Program-made: the position numbers and the translations under genes
Part shown: positions 1 through 7,416 of the stretch, in pieces
Layout of the letters: each line of letters opens with the position of its first letter
Numbering within the stretch: the first letter of the stretch is position 1
Notes under the pieces: generated by a model
Told to the model about the DNA's origin: nothing
The model's database searches: none
What the model saw: only the letters and a program-made list of their open reading frames with translations
DNA from: Planctomycetota bacterium
GTDB lineage: Bacteria; Planctomycetota; JAJSAM01; JAJVHW01
NCBI GenBank assembly: GCA_022072415.1
Contig: JAJVHW010000041.1
Span: forward strand, 1 to 57,600
Direction of reading: 5' to 3'
DNA length: 57,600 nucleotides

Positions 1-274
1 CGGCGTCGCCGCGCTGCAGCGCGGCCGACATGGCATCGCCGAGCGTGGAAGGGCCCGGGACGTCCGCTGCCTGCGGCGCGCGCTCGGGCGACGGACGGGG
101 CGCGTCCTGAAGATCGTTCACGACGAGCCGCCCCTTGTCGGAGGCGCGGTCGGACGCGGGGTCGGAGCCGGGCCGCTCGCCGCCCTGCTCCTCCATCACG
201 CCGCGGCGGAAGCACGACCATCCCACGGCCAGGGCGACGCCCGAAGCCAGGACGATTCCGAAGGTACCCCTCAT
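1..274 (-). CDS. N-terminal part of a membrane-anchored protein, function unknown (partial)
   Basis: This reading frame is open from an ATG at 274 to the window edge, about 91 codons, and is absent from the ORF track because it is truncated. The N-terminus MRGTFGIVLASGVALAVGW looks like a signal anchor or signal peptide. It is followed by a polar stretch rich in Asp, Ser, Gly and Pro, typical of an exported linker. A TATAGT -10 element lies upstream, and an inverted repeat covers the ribosome-binding site GGGAGG. No family is recognisable from the visible part, and the rest lies outside the window. Confidence 0.6.
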   Translation of the reverse strand, partial: MRGTFGIVLASGVALAVGWSCFRRGVMEEQGGERPGSDPASDRASDKGRLVVNDLQDAPRPSPERAPQAADVPGPSTLGDAMSAALQRGDA

Positions 275-276
275 GT

Positions 277-313
277 CTGCGCCTCCCGCGCGCGCGTGCG
301 CCCGGAGGCGCAG
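277..313 (-). promoter_or_regulatory. Inverted repeat enclosing the ribosome-binding site of the partial gene
   Basis: CTGCGCCTCC and GGAGGCGCAG form a perfect 10-bp inverted repeat with a 17-nt GC-rich loop. The downstream arm contains the GGAGG that would serve as the Shine-Dalgarno sequence of the gene starting at 274. If folded, the RNA would hide the ribosome-binding site. A regulatory role is inferred from the geometry only. Confidence 0.4.
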
Positions 314-336
314 CCTGTCGCGCTGTATCGGCGCAG

Positions 337-365
337 ACTATACAACCCGTTGGGGCCCGAGGAAA
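337..365 (-). promoter_or_regulatory. Candidate sigma70-type promoter for the partial gene
   Basis: The minus strand reads TTTCCT, 17 nt, TATAGT. The -10 element is near consensus and stands out in this GC-rich DNA, while the -35 is weak. The predicted start near 330 gives a leader of about 55 nt that contains the RBS-masking inverted repeat. Confidence 0.5.
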
Positions 366-399
366 GAGGGTGCCGGGATGGAACGCGGAGATCCGCGGA

Positions 400-438
400 T
401 TGCCGTGCCGAGTTGCCGTGCCGAGTTGCCGTGCCGAG
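400..438. repeat. Three perfect tandem copies of a 13-bp unit
   Basis: The unit TTGCCGTGCCGAG occurs three times in direct succession without mismatch. It lies between the 6S RNA terminator and the promoter of the partial gene. No function is evident, and slippage expansion is the simplest explanation. Confidence 0.75.
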
Positions 439-447
439 AAAGCAAGC

Positions 448-475
448 GGGCGCACGTCCCGAAGGACATGCGCCC
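448..475 (-). terminator. Terminator-like hairpin of the 6S RNA gene (UUCG tetraloop)
   Basis: On the minus strand GGGCGCA-T-GTCC closes a UUCG loop and pairs with GGAC-G-TGCGCCC, giving 11 pairs interrupted by one T/G position. GCTTGCTTTC follows, only moderately U-rich. It begins where the closing stem of the 6S RNA ends, so it most likely terminates that transcript. Confidence 0.6.
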
Positions 476-658
476 GTGCTGCACTCCGCCGCAATGCCGG
501 CCGGTCGGGTCTCTGAACCATGGTGGCTCAGGTGGGCCGGATCCGTCGGGCTCCGTCGTGCTACGCAGGCACGACCGGCAGGCCCTCCGGGGAACCAGCC
601 CTGATCACGTGTTTATCGGCTCAGGAGACAAGGGACCGATCGAACATGACAGAGGCAC
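474..658 (-). ncRNA. ssrS: 6S RNA
   Basis: 6S RNA binds the sigma70-RNA polymerase holoenzyme by mimicking an open promoter and lowers transcription in stationary phase. The minus strand contains ATGTTCG followed by CCTGAGCCGATA, matching the same elements of E. coli 6S RNA as I remember it. The 3' side has the expected small hairpin CCTGAGCC/GGTTCAG and a GCGGCGGAGTGC segment like the E. coli GCGGCGGCATC. The ends CCGTGC and GCACGG pair to close the rod, and an apical hairpin GTCGTGC/GCACGAC sits in the middle. The length of about 185 nt is typical. The 5' end is set by the promoter (656-660 possible), and the 3' end by the closing stem and terminator. Confidence 0.85.
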
Positions 659-662
659 GGAG

Positions 663-690
663 AGTCTACGGGACGCGGGCGCCGCCGCAA
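663..690 (-). promoter_or_regulatory. Promoter of the 6S RNA gene
   Basis: The minus strand reads TTGCGG, 16 nt, TAGACT. The predicted start at 656-658 coincides with the first bases of the 6S closing stem, which independently supports both the promoter and the RNA call. Confidence 0.6.
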
Positions 691-691
691 G

Positions 692-710
692 AGGCCGCGG
701 TTCGCGGCCT
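692..710 (-). terminator. Hairpin downstream of pheT
   Basis: AGGCCGCG and CGCGGCCT form a perfect 8-bp stem with a 3-nt loop, 30 nt after the pheT stop codon. No U-tract follows. It overlaps the upstream edge of the 6S promoter region, so it could separate pheT transcription from 6S transcription. Confidence 0.4.
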
Positions 711-739
711 GTCCTCGGCGCGGCGGGTTCTCGCGCGTC

Positions 740-2749
740 TCACGCGCGGATGCGCCCGCCGGTCTCCCGTCCCAGGACGCCGAGGACCGACGCGATGCAC
801 GCATCGGCCTCCGGGCCGGTGAGGGTGCGGTCCGGCGCCCGCATCTCGATCCGGAGCGCCACGCTCTTCCGTCCGGCGCCCGTCTGCTCGCCCCGGTACT
901 CGTTCAGCCACCGCACGCCGCGCACGAGGTCTCCGCCGCCGCGGCGGACCGCACCTTCGATCCTCGCCCACGTGACGGCGTCGTCCACGATCCACGCGAG
1001 GTCGCGCTCGACGGCCGGGAACCGGGACACGGGCTCGCACGTCCGGTCGAGCCGCGCGAGATCCGCGAGGCGGTCCGCGCGGAGCTCGAACACCGCGGTC
1101 GGTCCCGCGAGTCCGTGCGCCGCGACCGCGGCGCGCCCCAGTTCGCCGAGCACGCCCACGACCTCGCCTCCGAACCGCACGGTCGCCGACCGCGCGGCGC
1201 GGAGCGGACGCGGGGCGCCGCGCTCCCACGTGAGGTCCGAGGCGAACCCGAGCGCAGACGCGACGGCCTCGACGCACGCCTTCGCGTCGCCGTAGCTGCC
1301 GGAGACGACGCCGGAGGCGAGACGCATCTCGAGGGTGCCGCCCCCCACGCCGAGGTACACGGGCGCCGCCTCGAAGAGCCTGACCGACTCGTTCCCCCGC
1401 TCCGCGTTGCGCCGCGCCGTCGCGAGGAGCGGCCCGACGAGCGAGCGGCGGAGGAGGCTCTCCTCGGAACGCATGGGGTTCTCGACGCGGAGCGCGGGCG
1501 CATCGACGAGCAGCGCGACGTCGAGCGGACCGGCGCCGACGAACGGCGCGTTCACGCATTCGCGGAGTCCGGCGCCCACGAGAGCGGCGTTCACGGCCGC
1601 GAGTCCGCGCAGGCGCGGGTCGGCGACGAGCGGGCGCGTCGGGAGCGAGCGCTCGGCGGGGATCGCATCGAACCCGATCATCCGGCCGACTTCCTCGATC
1701 AGGTCGATCTCCTCCGCGAGGTCCGGGCGCCAGGTGGGTGCGGTCCACTCGGAGACGCCGCCGCTCCCGGACTCCCGCCGCAGCCCGAGCGATGCGAGGA
1801 TCGACGCGATCCGCTCCTCGGTCACGGGCATGCCGAGCACGTGCGCGACGCGCGCCGTGCGGATCGCGATCCGAGCGGGCGCGGACGGCGCCGACGCGAG
1901 CGGTCCGGCGGAGACCACGGGGCCGACCGCCGCGGCGCCGCAGATGTCCGCGAACATGCGCGCGGCGAGGTCCGACGCGCGGACCGTGCGTGCCGGGTCC
2001 ACGAACCGCTCGAACCGGAAGCTCGACTCGGATCGGAGCTGGTGCCGACGGGACGTCGCGCGGATCGCAAGCGGTCGGAACACGGCGCTCTCGAGGAGGA
2101 TGTCCGTGGTGGCGTCGGAGACCTCGCTCTCCCGCCCCCCCATCACGCCGGCGAGCGCCGCGGGCCGCTCCGCGTCGCAGATCGCGAGATCGTCGGCCCC
2201 GACGTCGAGCCTCCTCCCGTCGATCGCGGTGAACGGCTCGCCCTTCGCGCGCCGGACGACGATCCCGGGCCCGGCGAGTTTCGAGAGGTCGAACGCGTGG
2301 AGCGGCTGTCCCGTCGAGAGCATCACCCAGTTGGTCACGTCGACGACGTTGTTGACGCTCCGCTGCCCGCAGGCCTCGAGGTGCGCGACGAGCCACGCGG
2401 GCGACGGGCCGACGCGCACGCCGCGGACGACGCGCGCCGTGTAGAGCGGGCAGAGGTCCTCCGCCTCGACGCGGACGGGCACGTGGTCGGCGCACGCGCG
2501 CACGCCGGACAGGTCGGACGGCTCCTCGCGGAGCGCCGTCCCGAAGATCGACGCGAGCTCGCGCGCGATCCCGAGGTGCGAGAGCAGGTCGGGCCGGTTG
2601 TAGGTGACCTCGACGTCGAGCACGGTGTCGGCGCCGCACGGCTCCACGGCCGCGACGACGTACCCGGCCATGGTGAGCCGGTCCGCGAGCTCGCGCGGAT
2701 CCGCGGGGAGTTCGGCGTGGCGGCGGAGCCAGGAGATGGATGCGCGCAT
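740..2749 (-). CDS. pheT: Phenylalanine-tRNA ligase beta subunit, short form lacking the EMAP-like domain
   Basis: This is the beta subunit of the alpha2-beta2 enzyme that charges tRNA-Phe. At 669 aa it is about 125 residues shorter than the E. coli protein (795). Residues 1-36 (MRASISWLRRH...LTMAG...EPC) match the B1 start. The sequence then passes directly to the second half of B1 (VTYNRPDLLSHLGIARE), so the tRNA-binding B2 (EMAP/OB) insertion is missing. The B3/B4 region (about 95-260, with HAFDL and GVMGG), B5 (about 293-367) and the C-terminal FDX-ACB anticodon-binding domain (about 577-668) are present. It follows pheS after 7 nt. The frame shows no damage, so the short form looks natural. 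Confidence 0.93.
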   Translation of the reverse strand: MRASISWLRRHAELPADPRELADRLTMAGYVVAAVEPCGADTVLDVEVTYNRPDLLSHLGIARELASIFGTALREEPSDLSGVRACADHVPVRVEAEDLCPLYTARVVRGVRVGPSPAWLVAHLEACGQRSVNNVVDVTNWVMLSTGQPLHAFDLSKLAGPGIVVRRAKGEPFTAIDGRRLDVGADDLAICDAERPAALAGVMGGRESEVSDATTDILLESAVFRPLAIRATSRRHQLRSESSFRFERFVDPARTVRASDLAARMFADICGAAAVGPVVSAGPLASAPSAPARIAIRTARVAHVLGMPVTEERIASILASLGLRRESGSGGVSEWTAPTWRPDLAEEIDLIEEVGRMIGFDAIPAERSLPTRPLVADPRLRGLAAVNAALVGAGLRECVNAPFVGAGPLDVALLVDAPALRVENPMRSEESLLRRSLVGPLLATARRNAERGNESVRLFEAAPVYLGVGGGTLEMRLASGVVSGSYGDAKACVEAVASALGFASDLTWERGAPRPLRAARSATVRFGGEVVGVLGELGRAAVAAHGLAGPTAVFELRADRLADLARLDRTCEPVSRFPAVERDLAWIVDDAVTWARIEGAVRRGGGDLVRGVRWLNEYRGEQTGAGRKSVALRIEMRAPDRTLTGPEADACIASVLGVLGRETGGRIRA

Positions 2750-2756
2750 GGTCCCC

Positions 2757-3830
2757 CTAGGCGAACTGCGAGAGGAAGCGGACGTCGTTCTCCTCGAGGG
2801 CGCGGATGTCCTCGAGCGCCCACCGGCGCATGGCGATCCGCTCCACGCCCATCCCGAACGCGAAGCCCGTCCACCGCTCGGGGTCGATGCCGCACATCGA
2901 GAGGACGCGCGGATGCACCATCCCGCAGCCTCCGAGTTCGATCCAGCCCTCGCCGCCGCACGTGGCGCAGCGCCCCGTGGGAGTCCCGCCGCACGCCGGG
3001 CAGCTCACGTCGAGTTCCGCGCTCACCTCGGTGAAGGGGAAGTTGTGCGGACGGAACCGCGTCGCGATCCCGGACCCGTACATGCTCTCGGCGAAGGTGC
3101 GGATGCACGCCTTCAGGTCGGCGAGCGAGATCCCCTCGTCGATCACGAGCCCCTCGACCTGGTGGAATGCGTAGAGGTGCCGCGCATCCACGGTCTCGGG
3201 GCGGTAGACGCGGCCCGGGGCGAACACGCGGAGGGGCGGCTTCCGGGTCTCCATCACGCGCACCTGCACGGTGCTCGTCTGGCTGCGGAGGAGGCGCCCG
3301 CCCTCGACGTAGAACTGGTCGGTCCGCTCGCGCGCCGGGTGCCCTGCCGGGATGTTCAGCGCGTCGAAGTTGTGCCAGGCGTCCTCGACCTCCGGGCCCG
3401 TCACCTCGTCGAAGCCCATGCGCACGAAGATCGCGCGCATCTCGTCGAGGACGATCGAGACGGGATGCCGCGAGCCGCGCGGGAGCGGCGCTCCGGGGAG
3501 CGTCGGGTCGAACGAGGGGTCGTCGGGCTCGTCGGCGCCGGCCGCTTCGAGCGCCGTCCTGCGCGCGTCGAGCGCGTCCTGGACGGCCGCGGCGATCCGG
3601 TTGACCCCGGCGCCGGCGGCCGGGCGCTCCTCCTTCGGGAGTCCGGAGAGGCCCTTCAGCAGTTCCTTCAGCGCGCCGTTCTTCCCGGCATACCGCGCGC
3701 GGACCTTCGCGAGGGCGTCCAGGTCGGCCGCGGACTCGATCTCCGCGCGCGCGGCGGCCGCGAGGGCTTCCGCGTCAGCCGCGAGCCGCGCCGCGGCGGC
3801 GCCGCCCGACTGCCCTGTACCGTTCGACAT
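2757..3830 (-). CDS. pheS: Phenylalanine-tRNA ligase alpha subunit
   Basis: This is the catalytic alpha subunit of PheRS. Residues 1-95 form the N-terminal coiled coil, and the class II catalytic core spans about 115-357. Motif 2 (PGRVYRPETVDARH) and motif 3 (GFAFGMGVERIAMRRW) are intact. Between them Cys277, Cys280, Cys288 and Cys291 form a zinc-ribbon-like CPAC/CATC pair in the loop before GWIELGGCGMVHP. Such Cys pairs occur in PheS of some lineages and are absent in others. The length of 357 aa is normal. The gene lies 93 nt after rplT and is coupled to pheT. Confidence 0.96.
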   Translation of the reverse strand: MSNGTGQSGGAAAARLAADAEALAAAARAEIESAADLDALAKVRARYAGKNGALKELLKGLSGLPKEERPAAGAGVNRIAAAVQDALDARRTALEAAGADEPDDPSFDPTLPGAPLPRGSRHPVSIVLDEMRAIFVRMGFDEVTGPEVEDAWHNFDALNIPAGHPARERTDQFYVEGGRLLRSQTSTVQVRVMETRKPPLRVFAPGRVYRPETVDARHLYAFHQVEGLVIDEGISLADLKACIRTFAESMYGSGIATRFRPHNFPFTEVSAELDVSCPACGGTPTGRCATCGGEGWIELGGCGMVHPRVLSMCGIDPERWTGFAFGMGVERIAMRRWALEDIRALEENDVRFLSQFA

Positions 3831-3892
3831 CTCACCCTCCGATCTCCGAACCCCCGCTCCGCGCGATCTGCCGCGCGGGGCCGGGGTCGGGA

Positions 3893-3909
3893 GCCGCGCG
3901 CTGCGCGGC
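3893..3909 (-). other. Short hairpin between rplT and pheS
   Basis: GCCGCGC and GCGCGGC form a 7-bp stem with a 3-nt loop, 15 nt after the rplT stop codon. It could mark the end of the infC-rpmI-rplT unit, but no U-tract is visible. Confidence 0.3.
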
Positions 3910-3923
3910 GAGGGCGGTGAGCG

Positions 3924-4277
3924 CTAGCTCAGCGCGGCCTTCGCCGTCTCCACGACGCGGGTAAACGCCGCGGCGTCCCGGATCGCGAGCTCGGCGAGGA
4001 CCTTCCGGTCCAGCGCGACGCCGGCCTTCGCCAGCCCCGAGATGAAACGGGAGTACGTGATCCCGTGCGCGCGCACGGCGGCGTTCACGCGGACGATGAA
4101 CATGCCGCGGAAGTCGCGCTTGCGGAGCTTGCGCCCGTCGAACATGTAGTTCATCGAGCGCTGGACGGAGTCCTTCGCGCGGCGCAGGCGGTTGTTCGGC
4201 GTGCCGCGGAACCCGCTCGCGTGATCGAGCAGGCGGCGACGGCGCTTGTGTCGGGCGACGGACGTCTTGATGCGCAT
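3924..4277 (-). CDS. rplT: 50S ribosomal protein L20
   Basis: L20 binds 23S rRNA domain II early in 50S assembly and in many bacteria represses its own operon. The 117-aa product has the expected basic N-terminal helix (VARHKRRRRLLDHASGFRG) and globular core (FIVRVNAAVRAHGITYSRFI). It is third in the infC-rpmI-rplT unit, 51 nt after rpmI. I cannot identify a defined L20-binding leader in that short spacer. Confidence 0.97.
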   Translation of the reverse strand: MRIKTSVARHKRRRRLLDHASGFRGTPNNRLRRAKDSVQRSMNYMFDGRKLRKRDFRGMFIVRVNAAVRAHGITYSRFISGLAKAGVALDRKVLAELAIRDAAAFTRVVETAKAALS

Positions 4278-4328
4278 GGTGCGGCTCCGTGGTGCTGCCG
4301 GGACGTGGGACGGGGGTCTGGTACGGGA

Positions 4329-4529
4329 TCAGCCGCCGAAGCCGAGCAGGCGGCGCAGGCGGCGCTCCTCGGTCTTGGCGACGAGCTTCGAGCGGCGTGC
4401 CTGACGCAGCCGCTTCGCGCTCTTCTTGCGCTTGAGGTGACGCATGCCGGGCGTGCCGCGCTTCAGGCGGCCGCTCTTGGTCACGCGGAGGCGCTTGGCG
4501 GCGCCGCGGTTTGTCTTGAGCTTGGGCAT
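4329..4529 (-). CDS. rpmI: 50S ribosomal protein L35
   Basis: This small basic protein of the large subunit has 66 aa starting at MPKLKTNRGAAKRLRV, the standard L35 start. The ORF track entry begins 26 codons too early. The ATG at 4529 follows a purine-rich GGAGGAAC. The KSAKRLRQARR region matches the family. It lies between infC and rplT as in most bacteria. Confidence 0.96.
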   Translation of the reverse strand: MPKLKTNRGAAKRLRVTKSGRLKRGTPGMRHLKRKKSAKRLRQARRSKLVAKTEERRLRRLLGFGG

Positions 4530-4713
4530 CGAAGTTCCTCCCCGGGCGGGCCCGTGCGGACCGCGCCCGGACGAGCCGGGGATCTGGAGCCGGGCGATCG
4601 TAGGCACCGCCCCGTCCGGGTCAACATCCGCGCGAGGGACCGTCCGGACGGGCGTCCTGACGGGCGACCTCGGGCTCCCGTCTGCCCCTTTTGCCGGGGT
4701 GTGCCATCCGAGC

Positions 4714-5235
4714 CTACTTGCGGGTCAGGAGGACCGAGGTGCGCTTTGCGTCGATGCGCCCCGAGTGCTCGACGCGGGCGATGTCCGAGAGCTCCGTGAC
4801 GAAGCGCTGGAGCGTCCGCGCGCCGAACTCCTGGTGGACGAGCTCGCGTCCTCGGTAGACGAGGACCACCTGCACCTTGTCGCCGGCCTCGAGGAACGCG
4901 CGCGCCTGCTTCACGCGGACCTGGTAGTCGTGCTCGTCGGTCTTCGGGCGGAGGCGCAGCTCCTTCAGCTTGCTGTGGTGCACCTTGCGGCCCGCGGCGT
5001 GCATCTTCTTCTTCTGCTCGTACTTGTACTTCCCGTAGTCCATGATCTTGCAGACCGGGGGCCGGGAATCCGGCGCCACCTCGACGAGGTCGAGGCCGGC
5101 CTCGGACGCCATGCGGCGCGCCTCGTCGGTGATCACGACGCCGACCTGGTTGCCCTCCGCGTCGATGAGACGGACCTCGCGGACGCGGATCCGCTCGTTC
5201 ATGCGGGGCTCCTGGGGACGATTGGCTGAGCTGAT
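4714..5235 (-). CDS. infC: Translation initiation factor IF-3, probable AUC start
   Basis: IF-3 binds the 30S subunit, prevents premature 50S joining and rejects initiation at non-AUG codons. The N-domain (RIRVREVRLIDAEGNQVGV), the linker (KIMDYGKYKYEQKKK) and the C-domain (KELRLRPKTDEHDYQVR) are intact. I place the start at an ATC codon at 5235 because AGGAGGT lies 5 nt upstream in the same frame, giving 173 aa. infC of many bacteria uses AUU or AUC, which lets IF-3 repress its own translation. The alternative is ATG at 5202 behind a weaker GGAG, giving 162 aa, which would remove the tail SSANRPQEPR. The gene heads infC-rpmI-rplT. Confidence 0.93.
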   Translation of the reverse strand: MSSANRPQEPRMNERIRVREVRLIDAEGNQVGVVITDEARRMASEAGLDLVEVAPDSRPPVCKIMDYGKYKYEQKKKMHAAGRKVHHSKLKELRLRPKTDEHDYQVRVKQARAFLEAGDKVQVVLVYRGRELVHQEFGARTLQRFVTELSDIARVEHSGRIDAKRTSVLLTRK

Positions 5236-5240
5236 TCGGC

Positions 5241-5247
5241 ACCTCCT
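5241..5247 (-). promoter_or_regulatory. Strong Shine-Dalgarno sequence favouring the AUC start of infC
   Basis: AGGAGGT on the minus strand lies 5 nt before an in-frame ATC and 38 nt before the first in-frame ATG. The distance is right for the ATC and too long for the ATG. Confidence 0.65.
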
Positions 5248-5291
5248 CGATGGGGTCGCGGGTATGGAACGGCGAGTCGATTCCGGGAATG

Positions 5292-5307
5292 CGCCGGACA
5301 TCCGGCG
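5292..5307 (-). other. Hairpin in the infC leader
   Basis: CGCCGGA and TCCGGCG pair perfectly around a 2-nt gap about 57 nt upstream of the AUC start. A tight 2-nt loop would open to a slightly shorter stem. It may be part of the infC leader RNA, with no known binding site recognised. Confidence 0.3.
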
Positions 5308-5347
5308 GGGAACGGCACGGGACGACCGGTCAGGAAACGGGACGAGA

Positions 5348-5380
5348 CCGCAGGCCCCTCCCGGCGGGAGAGGTCTGCGG
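5348..5380 (-). terminator. Long hairpin between aspS and infC
   Basis: On the minus strand CCGCAGACCTCTCCC pairs with GGGAGGGGCCTGCGG around a 3-nt loop, about 15 positions with one mismatch and one G-T pair. TCTCGTCCCGTTTCC follows on the minus strand. It lies about 125 nt after the aspS stop, so it may terminate aspS or attenuate transcription into infC. The 302-nt gap 5203-5504 holds this structure, the infC leader and no further gene. Confidence 0.5.
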
Positions 5381-5504
5381 CCTCGTTTCGGACGGCCTCG
5401 GCACGGACAGTCGGGTCGGCCCCGTCACAGGGGCAGGATGAACGTCATGCGGGATGCACCTCGAAGTGCCGGGGAGTCTACCGCACCGGGGCCCCGGCCG
5501 GAAG

Positions 5505-7259
5505 TCACGCGAGGCGGATCCCGAGTTCGCGGAGCTGGCGCTCCTCGACCGGCGACGGGGCGCCGGTCATCAGGTCGGTGGCGCTCGTCGTCTTCGGGAA
5601 CGCGATCACGTCGCGGATGGCCGACGTGCCGCCGAGAACCGCCACGATGCGGTCCATCCCCATGGCGAAGCCTCCGTGGGGAGGCGTCCCGTACCGGAGC
5701 GCCTCGACGAACCAGGAGAACCGCGCCTCGACCTGCTCGTCGGAGAGGCCGATCAGCGTGAACACCTTCCGCTGGAGGGCCGGGTCGTGGATGCGGATGC
5801 TCCCGCCGAGGATCTCGAGCCCGTTCATCGCGAGGTCGTACGCCTTCGCGCGGACCTTCCCCGGATCGCTGTCGAGGAGCGGGATGTCCTCCTCCACCGG
5901 CGCCGTGAACGGATGGTGCGCGCTGTCCCAGCGGTTCTCGTCGGCGTTCCAGTCGAAGAGCGGGAAGCGGTCGATCCAGACCGGCGCGAACACCTTCGGG
6001 TCGCGCAGTCCGAACAGGTTCCCGAGGTGGAGCCGCACGTCGCCGGACGCGGGGACGGCCTGCTCCTTCGGACCCGCCACGAAGAGGATCGTGCCGCCCT
6101 CCTCCGCACCGAGCGCGGAGCGGAGCGTCTCGCGGAGCTCTGGGGCGAAGTGCTTCCCGGCGGGGCCCGTCCAGTCCGGGGACGCGATCTTCGTCCAGGC
6201 CACGCCCTTCAGCCCGCGGTCCACGACCACGGCCGGGAGTGCGTCGAGGTCCTTCCGCGTCATCGCGTGCTTCGCCGGCACGGCGATCGCGCGGACTACG
6301 CCGCCCGCGGCGACGACGTCGCGGAACACCGCGAACGCCGACCGCGCGGCGATCTCCGTCACGTCGGCGATCTCGAGCCCGAACCGGAGGTCCGGCTTGT
6401 CGGAGCCGTACCGGGACATGGCGTCGGCCCACGAGACGTGCGGGAACGGGCGCGGGACGTCGGCGCCGGCGACCTCGCGGAGGAGCCGGTGGACCAGCGA
6501 CTCCGCGACGTCCTGCACGTCGCTCTCTGCGCCGAACGACATCTCCACGTCGAGCTGGGTGAACTCCGGCTGGCGGTCGCCCCGGAGGTCCTCGTCGCGG
6601 AAGCAGCGGACGATCTGCCAGTAGCGGTCCATGCCGCCGATCATGAGGAGCTGCTTCAGGAGCTGCGGGGACTGGAGCAGCGCGTAGAACTGCCCGGGGT
6701 GGACGCGGGACGGGACGACGAAGTCGCGCGCGCCCTCCGGCGTGGACTTGAGGAGGCTCGGCGTCTCGACCTCGCAGAAGCCGCGGGAGACCATGTGTTC
6801 GCGGACGGCGTGGTTCACGCGCGCGCGGCGGAGCAGCGCGTCGCGGAGCTCCGCGCGCCGGAACATGAGGTAGCGGTACTTCAGCTCGAGGTCCTCGGAG
6901 CTCCGCTCGGCGCCCGTGACGGCCACCGGGACCGGCTCGGCGGCGTTCAGCACGTCGAACGCGTCCGCGACGACCTCGACGGCGCCGGTGGCGCGGTCCT
7001 CGTTCCTCGAGCCCGCGGGGCGCGCGCGGACGGTGCCCGACACGCGCACGACCCACTCGAGACGGGCGCGCTGCGCCTCGCCGCGGGCGGCGGCGTCGGC
7101 GTCGGGCTCGACGACCACCTGCGTCACGCCGTACCGGTCCCGCACGTCGAGGAAGCAGAGCCCGCCGTGATCCCGGCGGTTCTGGATCCATCCGCAGAGC
7201 GTGACCGTCGAGCCTGCGTGCTCCGCGCGGAGCTCGCCGCAGGTGTGCGTGCGCAGCAT
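5505..7259 (-). CDS. aspS: Aspartate-tRNA ligase, bacterial type
   Basis: This class IIb synthetase charges tRNA-Asp. The 584-aa protein begins at MLRTHTCGELRAEHAGSTV, preceded by AAGGAG, and the ORF track adds 75 spurious codons. The N-terminal OB anticodon-binding domain spans about 1-105. The catalytic core contains FRDEDLRGDRQPEFTQLDVE (motif 2) and a C-terminal motif 3 (HGGFAMGMDRIV). The GAD insertion typical of bacterial AspRS lies between, around 290-400. I cannot tell from sequence alone whether it also charges tRNA-Asn. It is divergent from ndk. Confidence 0.96.
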   Translation of the reverse strand: MLRTHTCGELRAEHAGSTVTLCGWIQNRRDHGGLCFLDVRDRYGVTQVVVEPDADAAARGEAQRARLEWVVRVSGTVRARPAGSRNEDRATGAVEVVADAFDVLNAAEPVPVAVTGAERSSEDLELKYRYLMFRRAELRDALLRRARVNHAVREHMVSRGFCEVETPSLLKSTPEGARDFVVPSRVHPGQFYALLQSPQLLKQLLMIGGMDRYWQIVRCFRDEDLRGDRQPEFTQLDVEMSFGAESDVQDVAESLVHRLLREVAGADVPRPFPHVSWADAMSRYGSDKPDLRFGLEIADVTEIAARSAFAVFRDVVAAGGVVRAIAVPAKHAMTRKDLDALPAVVVDRGLKGVAWTKIASPDWTGPAGKHFAPELRETLRSALGAEEGGTILFVAGPKEQAVPASGDVRLHLGNLFGLRDPKVFAPVWIDRFPLFDWNADENRWDSAHHPFTAPVEEDIPLLDSDPGKVRAKAYDLAMNGLEILGGSIRIHDPALQRKVFTLIGLSDEQVEARFSWFVEALRYGTPPHGGFAMGMDRIVAVLGGTSAIRDVIAFPKTTSATDLMTGAPSPVEERQLRELGIRLA

Positions 7260-7327
7260 GTCCTTCTCCTTGCGGGGCGCGGGCGGTCCGGACCGGCCGC
7301 CGCGGGGGCCGCGACGTGAAGCGGCGG

Positions 7328-7358
7328 ATCGTACGGGCGCCGCGACGCGCGCCCGCAA
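7328..7358 (-). promoter_or_regulatory. Candidate aspS promoter
   Basis: The minus strand reads TTGCGG, 19 nt, TACGAT. The -35 is identical to that of the 6S RNA promoter. The implied leader is about 60 nt. The 19-nt spacing is long, so confidence is modest. Confidence 0.4.
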
Positions 7359-7382
7359 TTTCGCGGCACGCGCGGGGACCGC

Positions 7383-7388
7383 TACGCT
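7383..7388 (+). promoter_or_regulatory. Candidate -10 element for ndk
   Basis: TACGCT lies 28 nt before the ndk ATG, with a weak TTTCGC-like -35 about 18 nt upstream. It faces away from the aspS promoter in the 157-nt divergent region. Confidence 0.35.
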
Positions 7389-7416
7389 TCGGAATTCCAT
7401 CCCACGGAGGCACGGA

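Noticed and set aside
355-366. GAGGAAAG resembling the RNase P RNA P4 element
   Set aside because: None of the other conserved RNase P elements (ACAGAA, the 3' P4 partner) is within the expected distance, so the short match is chance.
666-2639. 657-aa minus-strand ORF overlapping pheT
   Set aside because: It is an out-of-frame, Arg-rich reading of the pheT region. The 669-aa frame at 740-2749 has the PheT domains.
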